Shown here: positions 9,344 to 17,689 of the stretch, in pieces
Layout: every line of letters starts with the position of its first letter
Position numbering within the stretch: position 1 is the stretch's first letter
Assembly: GCA_025965935.1 (NCBI GenBank)
Contig: JAOPVZ010000194.1
Location: forward strand, 1-40,331
Length of the DNA: 40,331 bases
Source of the DNA: Frankiales bacterium
GTDB lineage: Bacteria; Actinomycetota; Actinomycetes; Mycobacteriales; SCTD01
Direction of reading: 5' to 3'
Program-made: the position numbers and the translations under genes
Notes under the pieces: model-generated
The model's input: the letters and a program-made list of their open reading frames with translations, nothing else
Database searches by the model: none
Told to the model about the DNA's origin: nothing

Positions 9344-10189
9344 ATGGCCACCATGCCGGCCGTGTTCTTCGGGCACGGCTCGCCGATGAACGCGCTCGAG
9401 ACCAACCGGTACACCCAGTCCTGGGCCGCGTTCGGTGCCTCGGTCCCGCGACCGCGTGCGTTGCTCGTGATCAGCGCCCACTGGTTCATCAACGCCACGG
9501 CGGTCACCGCGATGCAGCGACCGCGCACCATCCACGACTTCTACGGGTTCCCGGCCGAGCTGTTCGCCGTCGAGTACCCGGCGCCGGGGCTGCCGGGCCT
9601 CGTCCAGGAGATCAGCGATGCCGCGTCGCCCACCTGGGTGGGCGCCGACGCCGACAGCTGGGGCATCGACCACGGCACCTGGTCGGTGCTCGTGCACGCC
9701 TTCCCGGATGCCTCGATCCCGGTGGTGCAGCTCAGCATCAATGCGGAGAAGCCGCTGGACTACCACCTCGAGCTCGGGGCGAAGCTCGCCGCCCTCCGGG
9801 ACAGCGGGGTGCTCGTCATCGGCAGCGGCAACGTGGTGCACAACCTGCGCGGAGTGGACCCGTCGCAGCCGGACGGCGGCTTCGACTGGGCGCAGCGGTT
9901 CGACGAGGCAGCCCGCGCGCTCATGACGTCCGACCCGTCGGGAGTCGGGCGGCTCGACTCCCACCGGGACTACCGCCTGGCCGTCCCGACCACGGACCAC
10001 TTCCTGCCGCTGCTCTACGTCGCGGGGGCGACCGGTGGTGCACCGGCGGAGGTGCTCGTCGACGGCTACGCCTACGGGTCGCTGTCGATGACCGCCTACA
10101 CCGTCGGGATGGCCCCGCCACCGGTCACGGGTACCGGCGCCGCGGCGGCACTGGAGACCTCGGCGCCTGCGGAGTCGAGCAACACGTAG
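9344..10189 (+). CDS. ygiD: LigB/YgiD-type extradiol dioxygenase (DODA family)
   Basis: Protein of 281 residues of the class III extradiol ring-cleavage superfamily, closest in pattern to E. coli YgiD (4,5-DOPA dioxygenase extradiol). Conserved blocks are [53 protein letters not shown] and [15 protein letters not shown]; the histidines in these blocks supply the metal site. The protein is soluble, with a low-complexity Ala/Ser tail after about residue 262. A phenolic substrate is likely, but which one cannot be told from here. Start is ATG 9344, apparently leaderless; a second ATG three codons on is possible. Its stop codon TAG is also the first half of the -10 of the next gene. Confidence 0.88.
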   Translation: MATMPAVFFGHGSPMNALETNRYTQSWAAFGASVPRPRALLVISAHWFINATAVTAMQRPRTIHDFYGFPAELFAVEYPAPGLPGLVQEISDAASPTWVGADADSWGIDHGTWSVLVHAFPDASIPVVQLSINAEKPLDYHLELGAKLAALRDSGVLVIGSGNVVHNLRGVDPSQPDGGFDWAQRFDEAARALMTSDPSGVGRLDSHRDYRLAVPTTDHFLPLLYVAGATGGAPAEVLVDGYAYGSLSMTAYTVGMAPPPVTGTGAAAALETSAPAESSNT

Positions 10190-10192
10190 CCT
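10187..10192 (+). promoter_or_regulatory. -10 hexamer of a leaderless fasR promoter
   Basis: TAGCCT, whose TAG is the ygiD stop codon, is followed by six bases and then the GTG start of fasR. There is no ribosome binding site. Confidence 0.55.
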
Positions 10193-10198
10193 TCCGCC

Positions 10199-11344
10199 GT
10201 GGCTGAAGGACGGCTGACCTGGCAGCGGGTACGACGGGCGCAGGCGCGGCTGTCCACGGAGGCCGTCCAGCGGATGGACGCCCTGCCCTGGTTCACAGCG
10301 CTGGCGCCGTCGCAGCGCGCCGACGTCGGCCTCGTCGTGCAGGCCGGTATCAGCGCCTTCACCACCTGGCTGCGGGACTCCTCGGCAGCGGACTCACCGA
10401 CCCCCGACGTGTTCGGGGCCGCACCACGTGAGCTGGCTCGCGCCGTCAACCTCAAGCAGACCGTGCAGCTCATCCGGGTCGTCGTCGCGGTGCTCGACGA
10501 GCAGGTCCCGATCCTCGCCGAACCGGGCCACGAGCAGGAGCTCCGTGAGGCGGTGCTGCGGTACAGCCGCGAGATCGCCTTCGCTGCCGCCGAGGTCTAC
10601 GCCGCCGCCGCCGAGGCCCGGGGCGCCTGGGACGCCCGGCTCGAGGCCGGCGTCGTCGAGGCGCTGGTCCGCGGCCAGGTCGGGGACCTCACCCTGTCGC
10701 GGGCGGGCTCGCTCGGCTGGGGCAGGCCGGCGTGGACCACCGCCCTGGCCGCGCCGATGCCGGCTGGCCCCGTCGAGGCGCGGCTGGAGGACCTGCGCGG
10801 CCATGCCCGGCACAGCGGCCTGTTCGTCCTCACGGGCGAGGCCGGCGGTGGGCTGCTCGTCGTCGTGGGTGGCAAGGGCAAGCCGGAGAGCGCGGTGAAG
10901 CAGATCGCCGCTGTGCTGCCGCCTGGTCCGGTGGTCGTGGGCCCGGTCGTGGAGGACCTCGCGGCGGCGGCCGTCTCGGTGCGCGAGGCACTGGCTGGTC
11001 TGACCGCGGTGGCGGCGTGGCCGTCGGCCCCGCGCCCGGTGCAGGCGAGCGACCTCCTGGCCGAGCGGGCCGTGCTCGGCGACGAGTCGGCCCGGCAGCG
11101 TCTGTTGGAGGAGGTCCACGGTCCGCTGGCCTCTTCGGGAGGGGACCTCCTGGAGACTTGCGCCGCCTTCCTGGAGACCGGTGGCAGCCTCGAGGCGACT
11201 GCACGCAGCCTGTACGTGCACGCGAACACCGTGCGGTACCGGCTCCGCAAGGTGCTGGACCTCGTGGGACTGGACCTGATGTCGCCCCGGGACGCGCAGG
11301 TCGTGCGTGTTGCGTTCGTCATCGGCCGGACACAAGATATGTAG
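10199..11344 (+). CDS. fasR: PucR-family regulator, probable FasR activator of FAS-II
   Basis: Protein of 381 residues. The C-terminus holds the PucR-type helix-turn-helix (about residues 318-355: CAAFLETGGSLEATARSLY, then HANTVRYRLRKV). The N-terminal and middle parts form the GGDEF-like/PucR regulatory region without catalytic motifs. In Streptomyces coelicolor a PucR-family protein, FasR, sits directly upstream of fabD-fabH-acpP-fabF and activates it; the arrangement here is the same, so the function is inferred from family plus synteny. Start is GTG, likely leaderless from TAGCCT at 10187. The end of the gene overlaps a 15-bp palindrome that may be its own or its target operator. The ligand is unknown. 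Confidence 0.85.
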   Translation: MAEGRLTWQRVRRAQARLSTEAVQRMDALPWFTALAPSQRADVGLVVQAGISAFTTWLRDSSAADSPTPDVFGAAPRELARAVNLKQTVQLIRVVVAVLDEQVPILAEPGHEQELREAVLRYSREIAFAAAEVYAAAAEARGAWDARLEAGVVEALVRGQVGDLTLSRAGSLGWGRPAWTTALAAPMPAGPVEARLEDLRGHARHSGLFVLTGEAGGGLLVVVGGKGKPESAVKQIAAVLPPGPVVVGPVVEDLAAAAVSVREALAGLTAVAAWPSAPRPVQASDLLAERAVLGDESARQRLLEEVHGPLASSGGDLLETCAAFLETGGSLEATARSLYVHANTVRYRLRKVLDLVGLDLMSPRDAQVVRVAFVIGRTQDM

Positions 11345-11354
11345 GTTTCCTACA
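11310..11354 (+). promoter_or_regulatory. Candidate fab operon promoter and FasR-type palindrome
   Basis: TTGCGT (11310-11315), 17 bases, CAAGAT (11333-11338) is a plausible promoter within the end of fasR. Directly after it is the perfect inverted repeat TGTAGG-TTT-CCTACA (11340-11354), which spans the fasR stop codon. The fabD start lies 68 bases further on, preceded by GAGCCT at six bases, another possible leaderless -10. Confidence 0.45.
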
Positions 11355-11422
11355 ACGTCTGCGACGCCTTTCGGTCCACGTCCGCTGCGGCGACCAGGCC
11401 CCGTCTCGACGAGCCTTGAGTC

Positions 11423-12307
11423 GTGCTCGTCCTCCTCGCGCCCGGTCAGGGCTCTCAAGCCCCCGGCATGCTGCTGCCCTGGCTGGCTGTCCCAGGTGCC
11501 GCCGCCGACCTCGCCACCTGGTCCGACGCCACCGGCCTGGACCTGCTCGACCTGGGCACCTCCGCCGGCGCCGACGAGATCCGGGACACGGCGGTCGCCC
11601 AGCCGCTGTTGACAGCCGCCGCCCTGTTGTCCTGGCGAGCCCTCGGCACGACGCCGGACGCGGTGTGCGGTCACAGCGTCGGCGAGCTTGCCGCGCTGGC
11701 CGTTGCCGGCGTCATCGGCACCACCGAGGCCGTCGTGCTCGCCGCCGAGCGCGGGCGCGCGATGGCAGCAGCAGCCGCCGCCACTCCCACGGGCATGGTC
11801 GCCACCCTCGGTGGAGACGCCGCGGTCGTCGAGGCCGCGGCCCGCGCCCTCGGCCTGGAGGCCGCCACCGTCAACGTCACCGGTCAGACCGTGTACGGCG
11901 GACCGGTCGCCGCCCTCGACGAGCTGGCCGCGCAGCAGCCCGGTGGAGCGCGGGTCCGGCGGCTGGAGACCGCAGGGGCCTTCCACACCAGCGCGATGCT
12001 TCCCGCCGTACCCCGGTTGCAGGAGCTGGTGTCGGCGATCCAGCCCTCCGAACCGCAATGCGCCGTCGTCGCCAACGCCGACGGCGCCGTGGTCACCAGC
12101 GGCCGCGAGCTGCTGGACCGGCTCGTCGGCCAGCTGACCGGCCCCGTGCGCTTCGACCTGTGCCTCGCGACGATCGGCCACCTGCAGCCGTCGGCGCTCG
12201 TCGAGCTCGCCCCCGCCGGGACGCTGGCGGCACTGGCGAAGCGCGCCCTCCCCGCTGTGCCACTGACCGCGCTGAAGGCGCCGAGCGACCTGCCGGTGCA
12301 CGCGTGA
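11423..12307 (+). CDS. fabD: Malonyl-CoA:ACP transacylase FabD
   Basis: Transfers malonyl from CoA to ACP, the substrate for FAS-II elongation, in the cytoplasm. Protein of 294 residues. Visible are GQGSQ (residues 8-12), the nucleophile motif GHSVGE with Ser85, the AERGRAM block carrying the substrate Arg, and GAFHTSAM with His188. This is the usual length. Start GTG 11423 gives LVLLAPGQGSQ, the normal N-terminus. It is the first gene of the fab operon and overlaps fabH by GTGA. A FasR-type regulator is upstream. Confidence 0.95.
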   Translation: MLVLLAPGQGSQAPGMLLPWLAVPGAAADLATWSDATGLDLLDLGTSAGADEIRDTAVAQPLLTAAALLSWRALGTTPDAVCGHSVGELAALAVAGVIGTTEAVVLAAERGRAMAAAAAATPTGMVATLGGDAAVVEAAARALGLEAATVNVTGQTVYGGPVAALDELAAQQPGGARVRRLETAGAFHTSAMLPAVPRLQELVSAIQPSEPQCAVVANADGAVVTSGRELLDRLVGQLTGPVRFDLCLATIGHLQPSALVELAPAGTLAALAKRALPAVPLTALKAPSDLPVHA

Positions 12308-13260
12308 GAGCGCGCGCTCTCGTGGGCGCCGCGATCACCGGGATCGGTGCCCACCGCCCCGCGCTGCGGCCGGACAACCTCGCCATCGCCGAGCGGATCG
12401 GCTCCTCCGACGACTGGATCCGCGAGCGATCGGGCATCGTCACCCGCGGCGCGGCCGGCCCCGAGGAGACCGTGGTCGAGATGGGGGTCATGGCGGCCGG
12501 CAAGGCGCTTGCCGCCGCCGGTGTCGACGCCAGCCAGGTCGGACTCGTCCTGCTCGCCACCTGCAGCATGCCAGGCCCGCTACCGGGCGGAGCCCCTGAG
12601 ATCGCTGCCCGCCTCGGTGCCGCTGCTGCGGGGGCAACCGACATCGGGGCGGGCTGCGCAGGCTTCACCTACGGGATCAGCCTCGCAGCCGACACCGTCC
12701 GCGCCGGCACCGCCGAGCACGTGCTCGTCATCGGCTCCGAGCGGCTGCTCGACCTGGTCGACCACGACGACCGAGGGACGGCGTTCCTGTTCGGCGACGG
12801 CGGCGGAGCGGCGGTCGTCTCCCGCTCAGCCGTGGACGCGATCGGTCCGGTCGTGTGGGCCCACGACGGCGAGCAGCACGCCCGGCTCACCATCCACGGG
12901 ACGCCGCCGAGGCTCGCGATGGAGGGGCGCGCCATCTACCGCTGGGCCACGACGTCGCTGCCCGGCCTGTGCCGACGCGCGGTCGCCGAGGCGGACCTCG
13001 AGCTGTCGGACCTGGCCGCGTTCGTGCCGCACCAGGCCAACCTGCGCATCACCGAGTCGGTCGTCGCGACGCTCGGGCTCGGTCCCGAGGTCGTCGTCGC
13101 CCGCGACATCGTCGACAGCGGCAACACCTCAGCCGCCTCCGTGCCGCTGGCCCTCGCCCGACTGCTCGAGCTGGGAGAGGTGGGTTCCGGCGACGCCGTC
13201 CTGCTCGCCGGCTTCGGTGCCGGCCTCACCGCGGCCGCCCAGGTCGTGCTCGTCCCCTGA
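12304..13260 (+). CDS. fabH: 3-oxoacyl-ACP synthase III FabH
   Basis: Condenses an acyl-CoA primer with malonyl-ACP to start fatty acid synthesis; in actinomycetes this step sets straight or branched chains. Protein of 318 residues from GTG 12304, which overlaps the fabD stop. The catalytic triad is complete: Cys118 in DIGAGCAGF, His243 in FVPHQANLRI, Asn274 in SGNTSAAS. The segment DDWIRERSGI is the usual N-terminal block. A little shorter than the about 335-residue E. coli and Streptomyces forms. Open frame extends far upstream to 10732 but that is shadow of fasR and fabD. Primer preference cannot be read with confidence. Confidence 0.95.
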   Translation: MRARALVGAAITGIGAHRPALRPDNLAIAERIGSSDDWIRERSGIVTRGAAGPEETVVEMGVMAAGKALAAAGVDASQVGLVLLATCSMPGPLPGGAPEIAARLGAAAAGATDIGAGCAGFTYGISLAADTVRAGTAEHVLVIGSERLLDLVDHDDRGTAFLFGDGGGAAVVSRSAVDAIGPVVWAHDGEQHARLTIHGTPPRLAMEGRAIYRWATTSLPGLCRRAVAEADLELSDLAAFVPHQANLRITESVVATLGLGPEVVVARDIVDSGNTSAASVPLALARLLELGEVGSGDAVLLAGFGAGLTAAAQVVLVP

Positions 13261-13323
13261 CCAGCAACCGCTGACAACCCCGCAACCTGTCCGCACCCCG
13301 GGCAAGAACAAGGAGAACCGCAC

Positions 13324-13578
13324 ATGACGCTCACTCAGACCGACGTCCTCACCGGCCTCGCCGAGGTCCTCGAGGAGGTCTCTGGCGTCCCCGCCGACAA
13401 GGTCACGCGCGAGGCGACGTTCGAGAACGACCTCGAGGTGGACAGCCTCACCATGGTCGAGGTCGTGGTGGCTTGCGAGGAGCGCTTCGGCGTCCGCATC
13501 CCGGACGAGGCGCTCGAGAACCTCAAGACCGTCGGCGACGCGATCGACTACATCGCGGCTGCGCAGGTGCCTGCCTGA
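13324..13578 (+). CDS. acpP: Acyl carrier protein
   Basis: Protein of 84 residues carrying growing acyl chains on a phosphopantetheine arm attached to Ser41 in DLEVDSLTMVEVV. It is acidic and helical, as usual, with a slightly extended N-terminus (MTLTQTDVLTGLAEVLEEV). Start ATG 13324 has AAGGAG at about eight bases. It is separated from fabH by 63 bases, the largest gap in the operon, with its own good ribosome site, as expected of a protein needed in excess. Its stop TGA shares one base with the fabF start. Confidence 0.97.
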   Translation: MTLTQTDVLTGLAEVLEEVSGVPADKVTREATFENDLEVDSLTMVEVVVACEERFGVRIPDEALENLKTVGDAIDYIAAAQVPA

Positions 13579-14786
13579 TGACCCGGGTCGCTGTCACCGG
13601 GCTGGGGGCTCTCACCCCGCTCGGCCCCGATGTCGCCGCCCTGACGGAGGGGCTGCTGTCCGGCCGCTCCGGGGTCCGGCTGCTCGAGGGCGAGCAGTGG
13701 GACGCGCTCCCGGCTCGGCTGGCGGCGACCGTGGACCTCGACGGGCGCCTGGAGCGCGTCGAGGCCCGCACCCTGGACCGGGTCCAGCAGCTGGCGCTCG
13801 TCGCGGCCCGCGAGGCCTGGGCCCACGCCGGTGCGCCCGAGGTGGAGCCCACCCGGCTCGCCGTCGTGATCGGCTCGGGCATCGGCGGGGCGCTGACCAT
13901 CCTCAGCCAGTACGACGTGCTCCTGAACCGAGGGCCGCGCTCGGTCAGCCCCCACCTGGTGCCGATGCTCATGCCCAACGGACCCGCCGCCACGGTCGGA
14001 CTCGAGCTCAAGGCCCGTGCCGGCGTGCACACCCCGGTGAGCGCCTGCGCCTCAGGCGCCGAGGCCATCGCGCAGGCCCTGACGCTGCTGCGCTCCGGCG
14101 CCGTGGACATCGTCGTGGCAGGCGGATCGGAGGCCTGCGTCCACCCGTTGCCGATGGCCGGCTTTGCGCAGATGCGCGCGCTGTCCACGCGGCACGACGC
14201 GCCGGAGGCGGCGTCCCGCCCGTACGACAAGGGCCGGGACGGCTTCGTCCTCGGCGAGGGCGCCGGCGTGCTGGTGCTCGAGACCGAGGAGCACGCGCTC
14301 GCCCGTGGCGCGGTCGTGCACGGCTGGCTCGGTGGTGCCGGCCTGGCCGCGGACGCCTACCACGTCACCGCACCGGACCCCGAGGGCACGGGGGCGGCTC
14401 GCAGCATCACGCTGGCGCTCGCCGATGCCGGCATCGCCGCCGAGGACATCGGGCACGTCAACGCGCACGCCACCTCCACTCCCCTCGGTGACGTCGCGGA
14501 GTCCCGGGCCCTGGCGCTCGCCCTCGGCAGCCACCGGCCCGCCGTCACGGCGACCAAGTCCTGCACCGGTCACCTGCTCGGCGCCGCCGGCGCCGTCGAG
14601 GCGATCGCCACCCTCGTGGCGCTCCGCGACGGCCTGGTCCCGCCGGTGCGCAACCTCGACGACCAGGACGACGATGCCGACGTCGACGCCGTGCGCGTCG
14701 TGCCCCGGAAGCTGGCCCACGACGCTGCCCTTTCCACCTCGTTCGGCTTCGGAGGCCACGACGTGTCCCTGGTCTTCCTGCGATGA
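13578..14786 (+). CDS. fabF: 3-oxoacyl-ACP synthase II FabF
   Basis: Elongating ketosynthase of FAS-II, 402 residues. Catalytic residues are Cys157 in SACASGAEAI, His297 in NAHATSTPLGD and His332 in SCTGHLLGAAG. The C-terminus has the usual STSFGFGGHDVSLVFL, where GGHD replaces the common GGHN or GGTN. Start ATG 13578 is coupled to acpP (TGATG), and the stop overlaps the accD ATG (ATGA). Only one KAS I/II gene is present here, unlike mycobacteria with kasA and kasB. Confidence 0.95.
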   Translation: MTRVAVTGLGALTPLGPDVAALTEGLLSGRSGVRLLEGEQWDALPARLAATVDLDGRLERVEARTLDRVQQLALVAAREAWAHAGAPEVEPTRLAVVIGSGIGGALTILSQYDVLLNRGPRSVSPHLVPMLMPNGPAATVGLELKARAGVHTPVSACASGAEAIAQALTLLRSGAVDIVVAGGSEACVHPLPMAGFAQMRALSTRHDAPEAASRPYDKGRDGFVLGEGAGVLVLETEEHALARGAVVHGWLGGAGLAADAYHVTAPDPEGTGAARSITLALADAGIAAEDIGHVNAHATSTPLGDVAESRALALALGSHRPAVTATKSCTGHLLGAAGAVEAIATLVALRDGLVPPVRNLDDQDDDADVDAVRVVPRKLAHDAALSTSFGFGGHDVSLVFLR

Positions 14787-16210
14787 CCGCTGAACCGCTG
14801 GAGCGGCCGGACGGCGCGCTGCCGAGTGCCGTCCTCGACAAGGACCTGGTCTCGGCGGTCTGCCGCGAGCGCCTCGACACCGTGTTCGACGACTGGGACC
14901 TGATGCTCGCCGTCGACGGCGTGGCGGTCGGCATGGGCGTCATCCACGGCGTCGAGACGGTCGCCTTCGCGACCGATCCCGCCATTCAGGGCGGCGCTCT
15001 CGGCATCGAGGGATGCGGCGCCATCTCTGACGCGACCGACATCGCCAACCTGCGGCAGGCGCCCTGCATCGGCATCTGGCACTCCGGCGGCGCCCGGCTG
15101 CGCGAGGGCGTCGGCTCGCTCGACGCCGTGGGCCGCATCTTCGCCGCCCAGACCCGTGCCTCAGGCCGGGTTCCGCAGATCTCGGTCGTCCTCGGTCCCG
15201 CAGCCGGCGGTGCCGCGTACGGACCGGCGCTCACAGACGTCGTCATCATGGGCCCGGCCGGGAGGGTCTTCGTCACCGGTCCGGACGTCGTGCGGCGCGT
15301 GACCGGCGAACAGATCGACATGGAGCGGCTCGGCGGACCGCAGACGCACGGCACCGTCAGCGGCGTCGCGCACCTGGTGGCGCCCACCGATGAGGAGGCG
15401 CTCTACAGCGCCAGGCGGCTTGCACTGCTGCTCGGCAAGCAGCGCGGCACCTGTGACGAGGGGAGCGGCGTCAACCCCGGCGACCTCGTGCCCGATGACC
15501 CGCGGCACAGCTACGACGTGCGGCCGGTCGTTCGGGCCATCCTCGACCCGGGCAGCTACCTCGAGCTCCACCGCGACTGGGCCACAAGCGCCGTCACGAT
15601 GCTGGGCCGACTCGGTGGCCGTACCGTCGGCGTGGTCGCGAACGACCCGCAGCGGCTGGCCGGCTGCCTGGACGCGGCGACGGGTGACAAGACCGGCCGC
15701 TTCGTGACCTGGTGCGACACGATGGGCCTGCCGCTCGTCTTCGTGGTCGACGTTCCGGGATACCTGCCCGGCGTCGGGCAGGAGGACGAGGGCGTCCTCC
15801 GCCGCGGGGCCAAGCTGCTGCACGCCTACGCCGGTGCCCGTGTGCCGAGGCTGACGGTCATCACACGCAAGGCCTACGGCGGCGCGTTCATCGCGATGGG
15901 CTCGAAGGGCCTCGGTGCAGACGCTGTGTTCGCCTGGCCCGGCGCGCAGGTCGACGTGATGGGCGCCACGGCCGCCGTCGAGGTCCTCAACAAGCGCGAG
16001 CTCGCCGCGGAGAAGGACCCGGGTGCCCGGGCAGCCCTCGTGACGCGGCTCGCCGCCGAGCACGAAGCGACCACCGGCGGCCTGACCCGTGCTCTGGAGT
16101 GCGGCGCAGTCGACGAGATCATCGAACCGGCGCAGACCCGCGCCAAGCTCCTCGAGGCGCTGGCTTCCCTGCCGCAGCGGCGCGGCAAGCGTCCGAACGG
16201 TCCGCAGTGA
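14783..16210 (+). CDS. accD: Acyl-CoA carboxylase beta subunit (carboxyltransferase), AccD-like
   Basis: Carboxyltransferase subunit that moves CO2 from biotin to acetyl- or propionyl-CoA, giving malonyl- or methylmalonyl-CoA. Protein of 475 residues. N-terminal half: WHSGGARLREGVGSLDAVG and LGPAAGGAAYGPALTDVVIM, the acyl-CoA oxyanion region. C-terminal half: DVPGYLPGVGQEDEGVLRRG and RKAYGGAFIAMGSKGLGAD, the biotin-side pocket. Its position after fabF parallels accD6 in the mycobacterial FAS-II operon, so malonyl-CoA supply is the likely role. No biotin-carrier alpha subunit is in the window. Substrate specificity was not assigned. Overlaps fabF and fabG by 4 bases at each end. Confidence 0.92.
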   Translation: MTAEPLERPDGALPSAVLDKDLVSAVCRERLDTVFDDWDLMLAVDGVAVGMGVIHGVETVAFATDPAIQGGALGIEGCGAISDATDIANLRQAPCIGIWHSGGARLREGVGSLDAVGRIFAAQTRASGRVPQISVVLGPAAGGAAYGPALTDVVIMGPAGRVFVTGPDVVRRVTGEQIDMERLGGPQTHGTVSGVAHLVAPTDEEALYSARRLALLLGKQRGTCDEGSGVNPGDLVPDDPRHSYDVRPVVRAILDPGSYLELHRDWATSAVTMLGRLGGRTVGVVANDPQRLAGCLDAATGDKTGRFVTWCDTMGLPLVFVVDVPGYLPGVGQEDEGVLRRGAKLLHAYAGARVPRLTVITRKAYGGAFIAMGSKGLGADAVFAWPGAQVDVMGATAAVEVLNKRELAAEKDPGARAALVTRLAAEHEATTGGLTRALECGAVDEIIEPAQTRAKLLEALASLPQRRGKRPNGPQ

Positions 16211-16911
16211 CCAGCCGCACCGCCCTGGTCACGGGCGGCAACCGCGGTATCGGTCTCGCGACCGCCAGATCGCTTGCAGCGCAGGGGCATCGGGTCGCCG
16301 TCACGTCACGCTCCGGCGAGGTCGAGGGACTGTTCACGGTCAAGTGCGACGTCACCTCCACCGAGGATGTGGACCACGCCTTCACGACCGTCGAGGAGGC
16401 GCTCGGCCCCGTCGAGGTGCTCGTCTGCAACGCCGGCGTCACTGACGACCAGCTGCTGCTGCGCATGACCGAGGAGTCGTTCACCTCGGTGCTCGACACG
16501 AACCTCACGTCGGCCTACCGGCTCGCGAAGCGTGCGTCCAAGACCATGCTGCGGGCCCGCTGGGGACGTCTGCTGTTCGTCTCCTCCGTGGTCGGCCTGT
16601 CCGGGTCGGCCGGCCAGGCGTCGTACGCCGCCTCCAAGGCCGGCCTGGTCGGCTTCAGCCGCTCCCTTGCGCGGGAGCTCGGGTCCCGCAGCATCACCGC
16701 CAACGTCGTGGCTCCTGGGTTCATCGACACCGACATGACCGCGGAGCTCGGAGACGCCCGCCGCGAGCAGGTGCTGGCGAGCATCCCCGCCGGACGGATG
16801 GCTCACGTCGACGAGGTGGCGGCCGTACTCGCCTTCCTGGCCTCCGACGAGGCGTCCTACGTCAACGGTGCTGTCATCCCCGTCGATGGTGGTCTGGGCA
16901 TGGGTCACTGA
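16207..16911 (+). CDS. fabG: 3-oxoacyl-ACP reductase FabG
   Basis: NADPH-dependent ketoreductase of FAS-II, 234 residues, SDR fold. TALVTGGNRGIG at residues 5-16 is the cofactor loop, and NAGV follows near 80. The catalytic set is Ser127, Tyr140 and Lys144 (SSVVGLSGSAGQASYAASK). GTG 16207 overlaps the accD stop as GTGA; the frame open before it is shadow. The C-terminus YVNGAVIPVDGGLGMGH is complete. Stop is coupled by TGATG to the next gene. Confidence 0.95.
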   Translation: MTSRTALVTGGNRGIGLATARSLAAQGHRVAVTSRSGEVEGLFTVKCDVTSTEDVDHAFTTVEEALGPVEVLVCNAGVTDDQLLLRMTEESFTSVLDTNLTSAYRLAKRASKTMLRARWGRLLFVSSVVGLSGSAGQASYAASKAGLVGFSRSLARELGSRSITANVVAPGFIDTDMTAELGDARREQVLASIPAGRMAHVDEVAAVLAFLASDEASYVNGAVIPVDGGLGMGH

Positions 16912-17687
16912 TGCTCACCCGCGCGCCGTCGGGCGTGGTCGGCGGCGTCTCCTTCGCGGTCCTCGGGGCAGGCGGTCCCGTGACGGTGTTCGCTCACGGC
17001 CTGGGTGGCTCCGTCGCCGAGACCCGCCCGCTGGCGACCCGCGTCGCCGGCACCAGGGTGCTGCTGGACTTCCGGGGTCACGGCGACAGCGAGCTGCAGC
17101 CCGAGGGCTGGGACTACGACACGCTCGCCGACGACCTGCTCGCCGTCGCCGACCTGGTCGGCGCGTCGCAGGCTGTCGGGCTCTCCCTCGGCGCTGGTGC
17201 TCTGCTGCGGGCGCTCACCCGCGACCCGCTGCGGTTCCGCAAGCTGGCCTTCGTGCTGCCGGCAGCCATCGACGACACCCGCCGTGACGGCGCGACCGAG
17301 CGGCTGCACCGGTTGGGTCACGCCATCACCGCATGCGATGCCCGTGCAGTCGCCGACGTGCTGATCGAGGAGCTGCCCGTCGCCGTGCGGGAGCGACGGG
17401 GCGTCGACGCCCTCGTGCTCCGTCGGGCGCAGCAGCTCGTCACCAAGCCCGCGCCGGCTCCCCGCTTGGAGGACCGGCCGCTGCACGATCGCTCCCTGCT
17501 GGCCAAGCTCGACGTGCCGACGCTCGTCGTGACGCAGGAGGCCGACGCCCTGCACCCCGCCGACCTCGGACGCTCGCTCGCAGCTGGGCTCGGCGCCGAG
17601 CTGCTCGAGCTGCCTGAGGGCGGCGTGTTCTGGACCGATGCGAAGCGGCTGCAGCTCGCGCTCGCCGACCACCTCTCGGAGGACTGA
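16911..17687 (+). CDS. Alpha/beta hydrolase, catalytic His apparently absent
   Basis: Protein of 258 residues with the alpha/beta hydrolase fold: FAHGLGGS oxyanion loop (about residues 26-33), DFRGHGDS, nucleophile elbow GLSLGAG with Ser near 95, and an acid in VVTQEADALHP near 210. Where the catalytic histidine should follow the last strand (PxxGH), the sequence is LPEGGVFWTDAKRL. Either another residue serves or the protein is not a typical hydrolase. It sits inside the FAS-II operon between fabG and fabI, coupled to fabG and 2 bases from fabI, so a role in acyl-ACP or acyl-CoA housekeeping (thioesterase-like) is possible but unproven. No alternative family is recognised. Confidence 0.75.
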   Translation: MLTRAPSGVVGGVSFAVLGAGGPVTVFAHGLGGSVAETRPLATRVAGTRVLLDFRGHGDSELQPEGWDYDTLADDLLAVADLVGASQAVGLSLGAGALLRALTRDPLRFRKLAFVLPAAIDDTRRDGATERLHRLGHAITACDARAVADVLIEELPVAVRERRGVDALVLRRAQQLVTKPAPAPRLEDRPLHDRSLLAKLDVPTLVVTQEADALHPADLGRSLAAGLGAELLELPEGGVFWTDAKRLQLALADHLSED

Positions 17688-17689
17688 CC

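Noticed and set aside
10394-12301. Long minus-strand open frame of 635 codons opposite fasR and fabD
   Set aside because: Composition is Arg/Gly/Gln-rich, without domains; it is the codon-bias shadow of two well-identified plus-strand genes.
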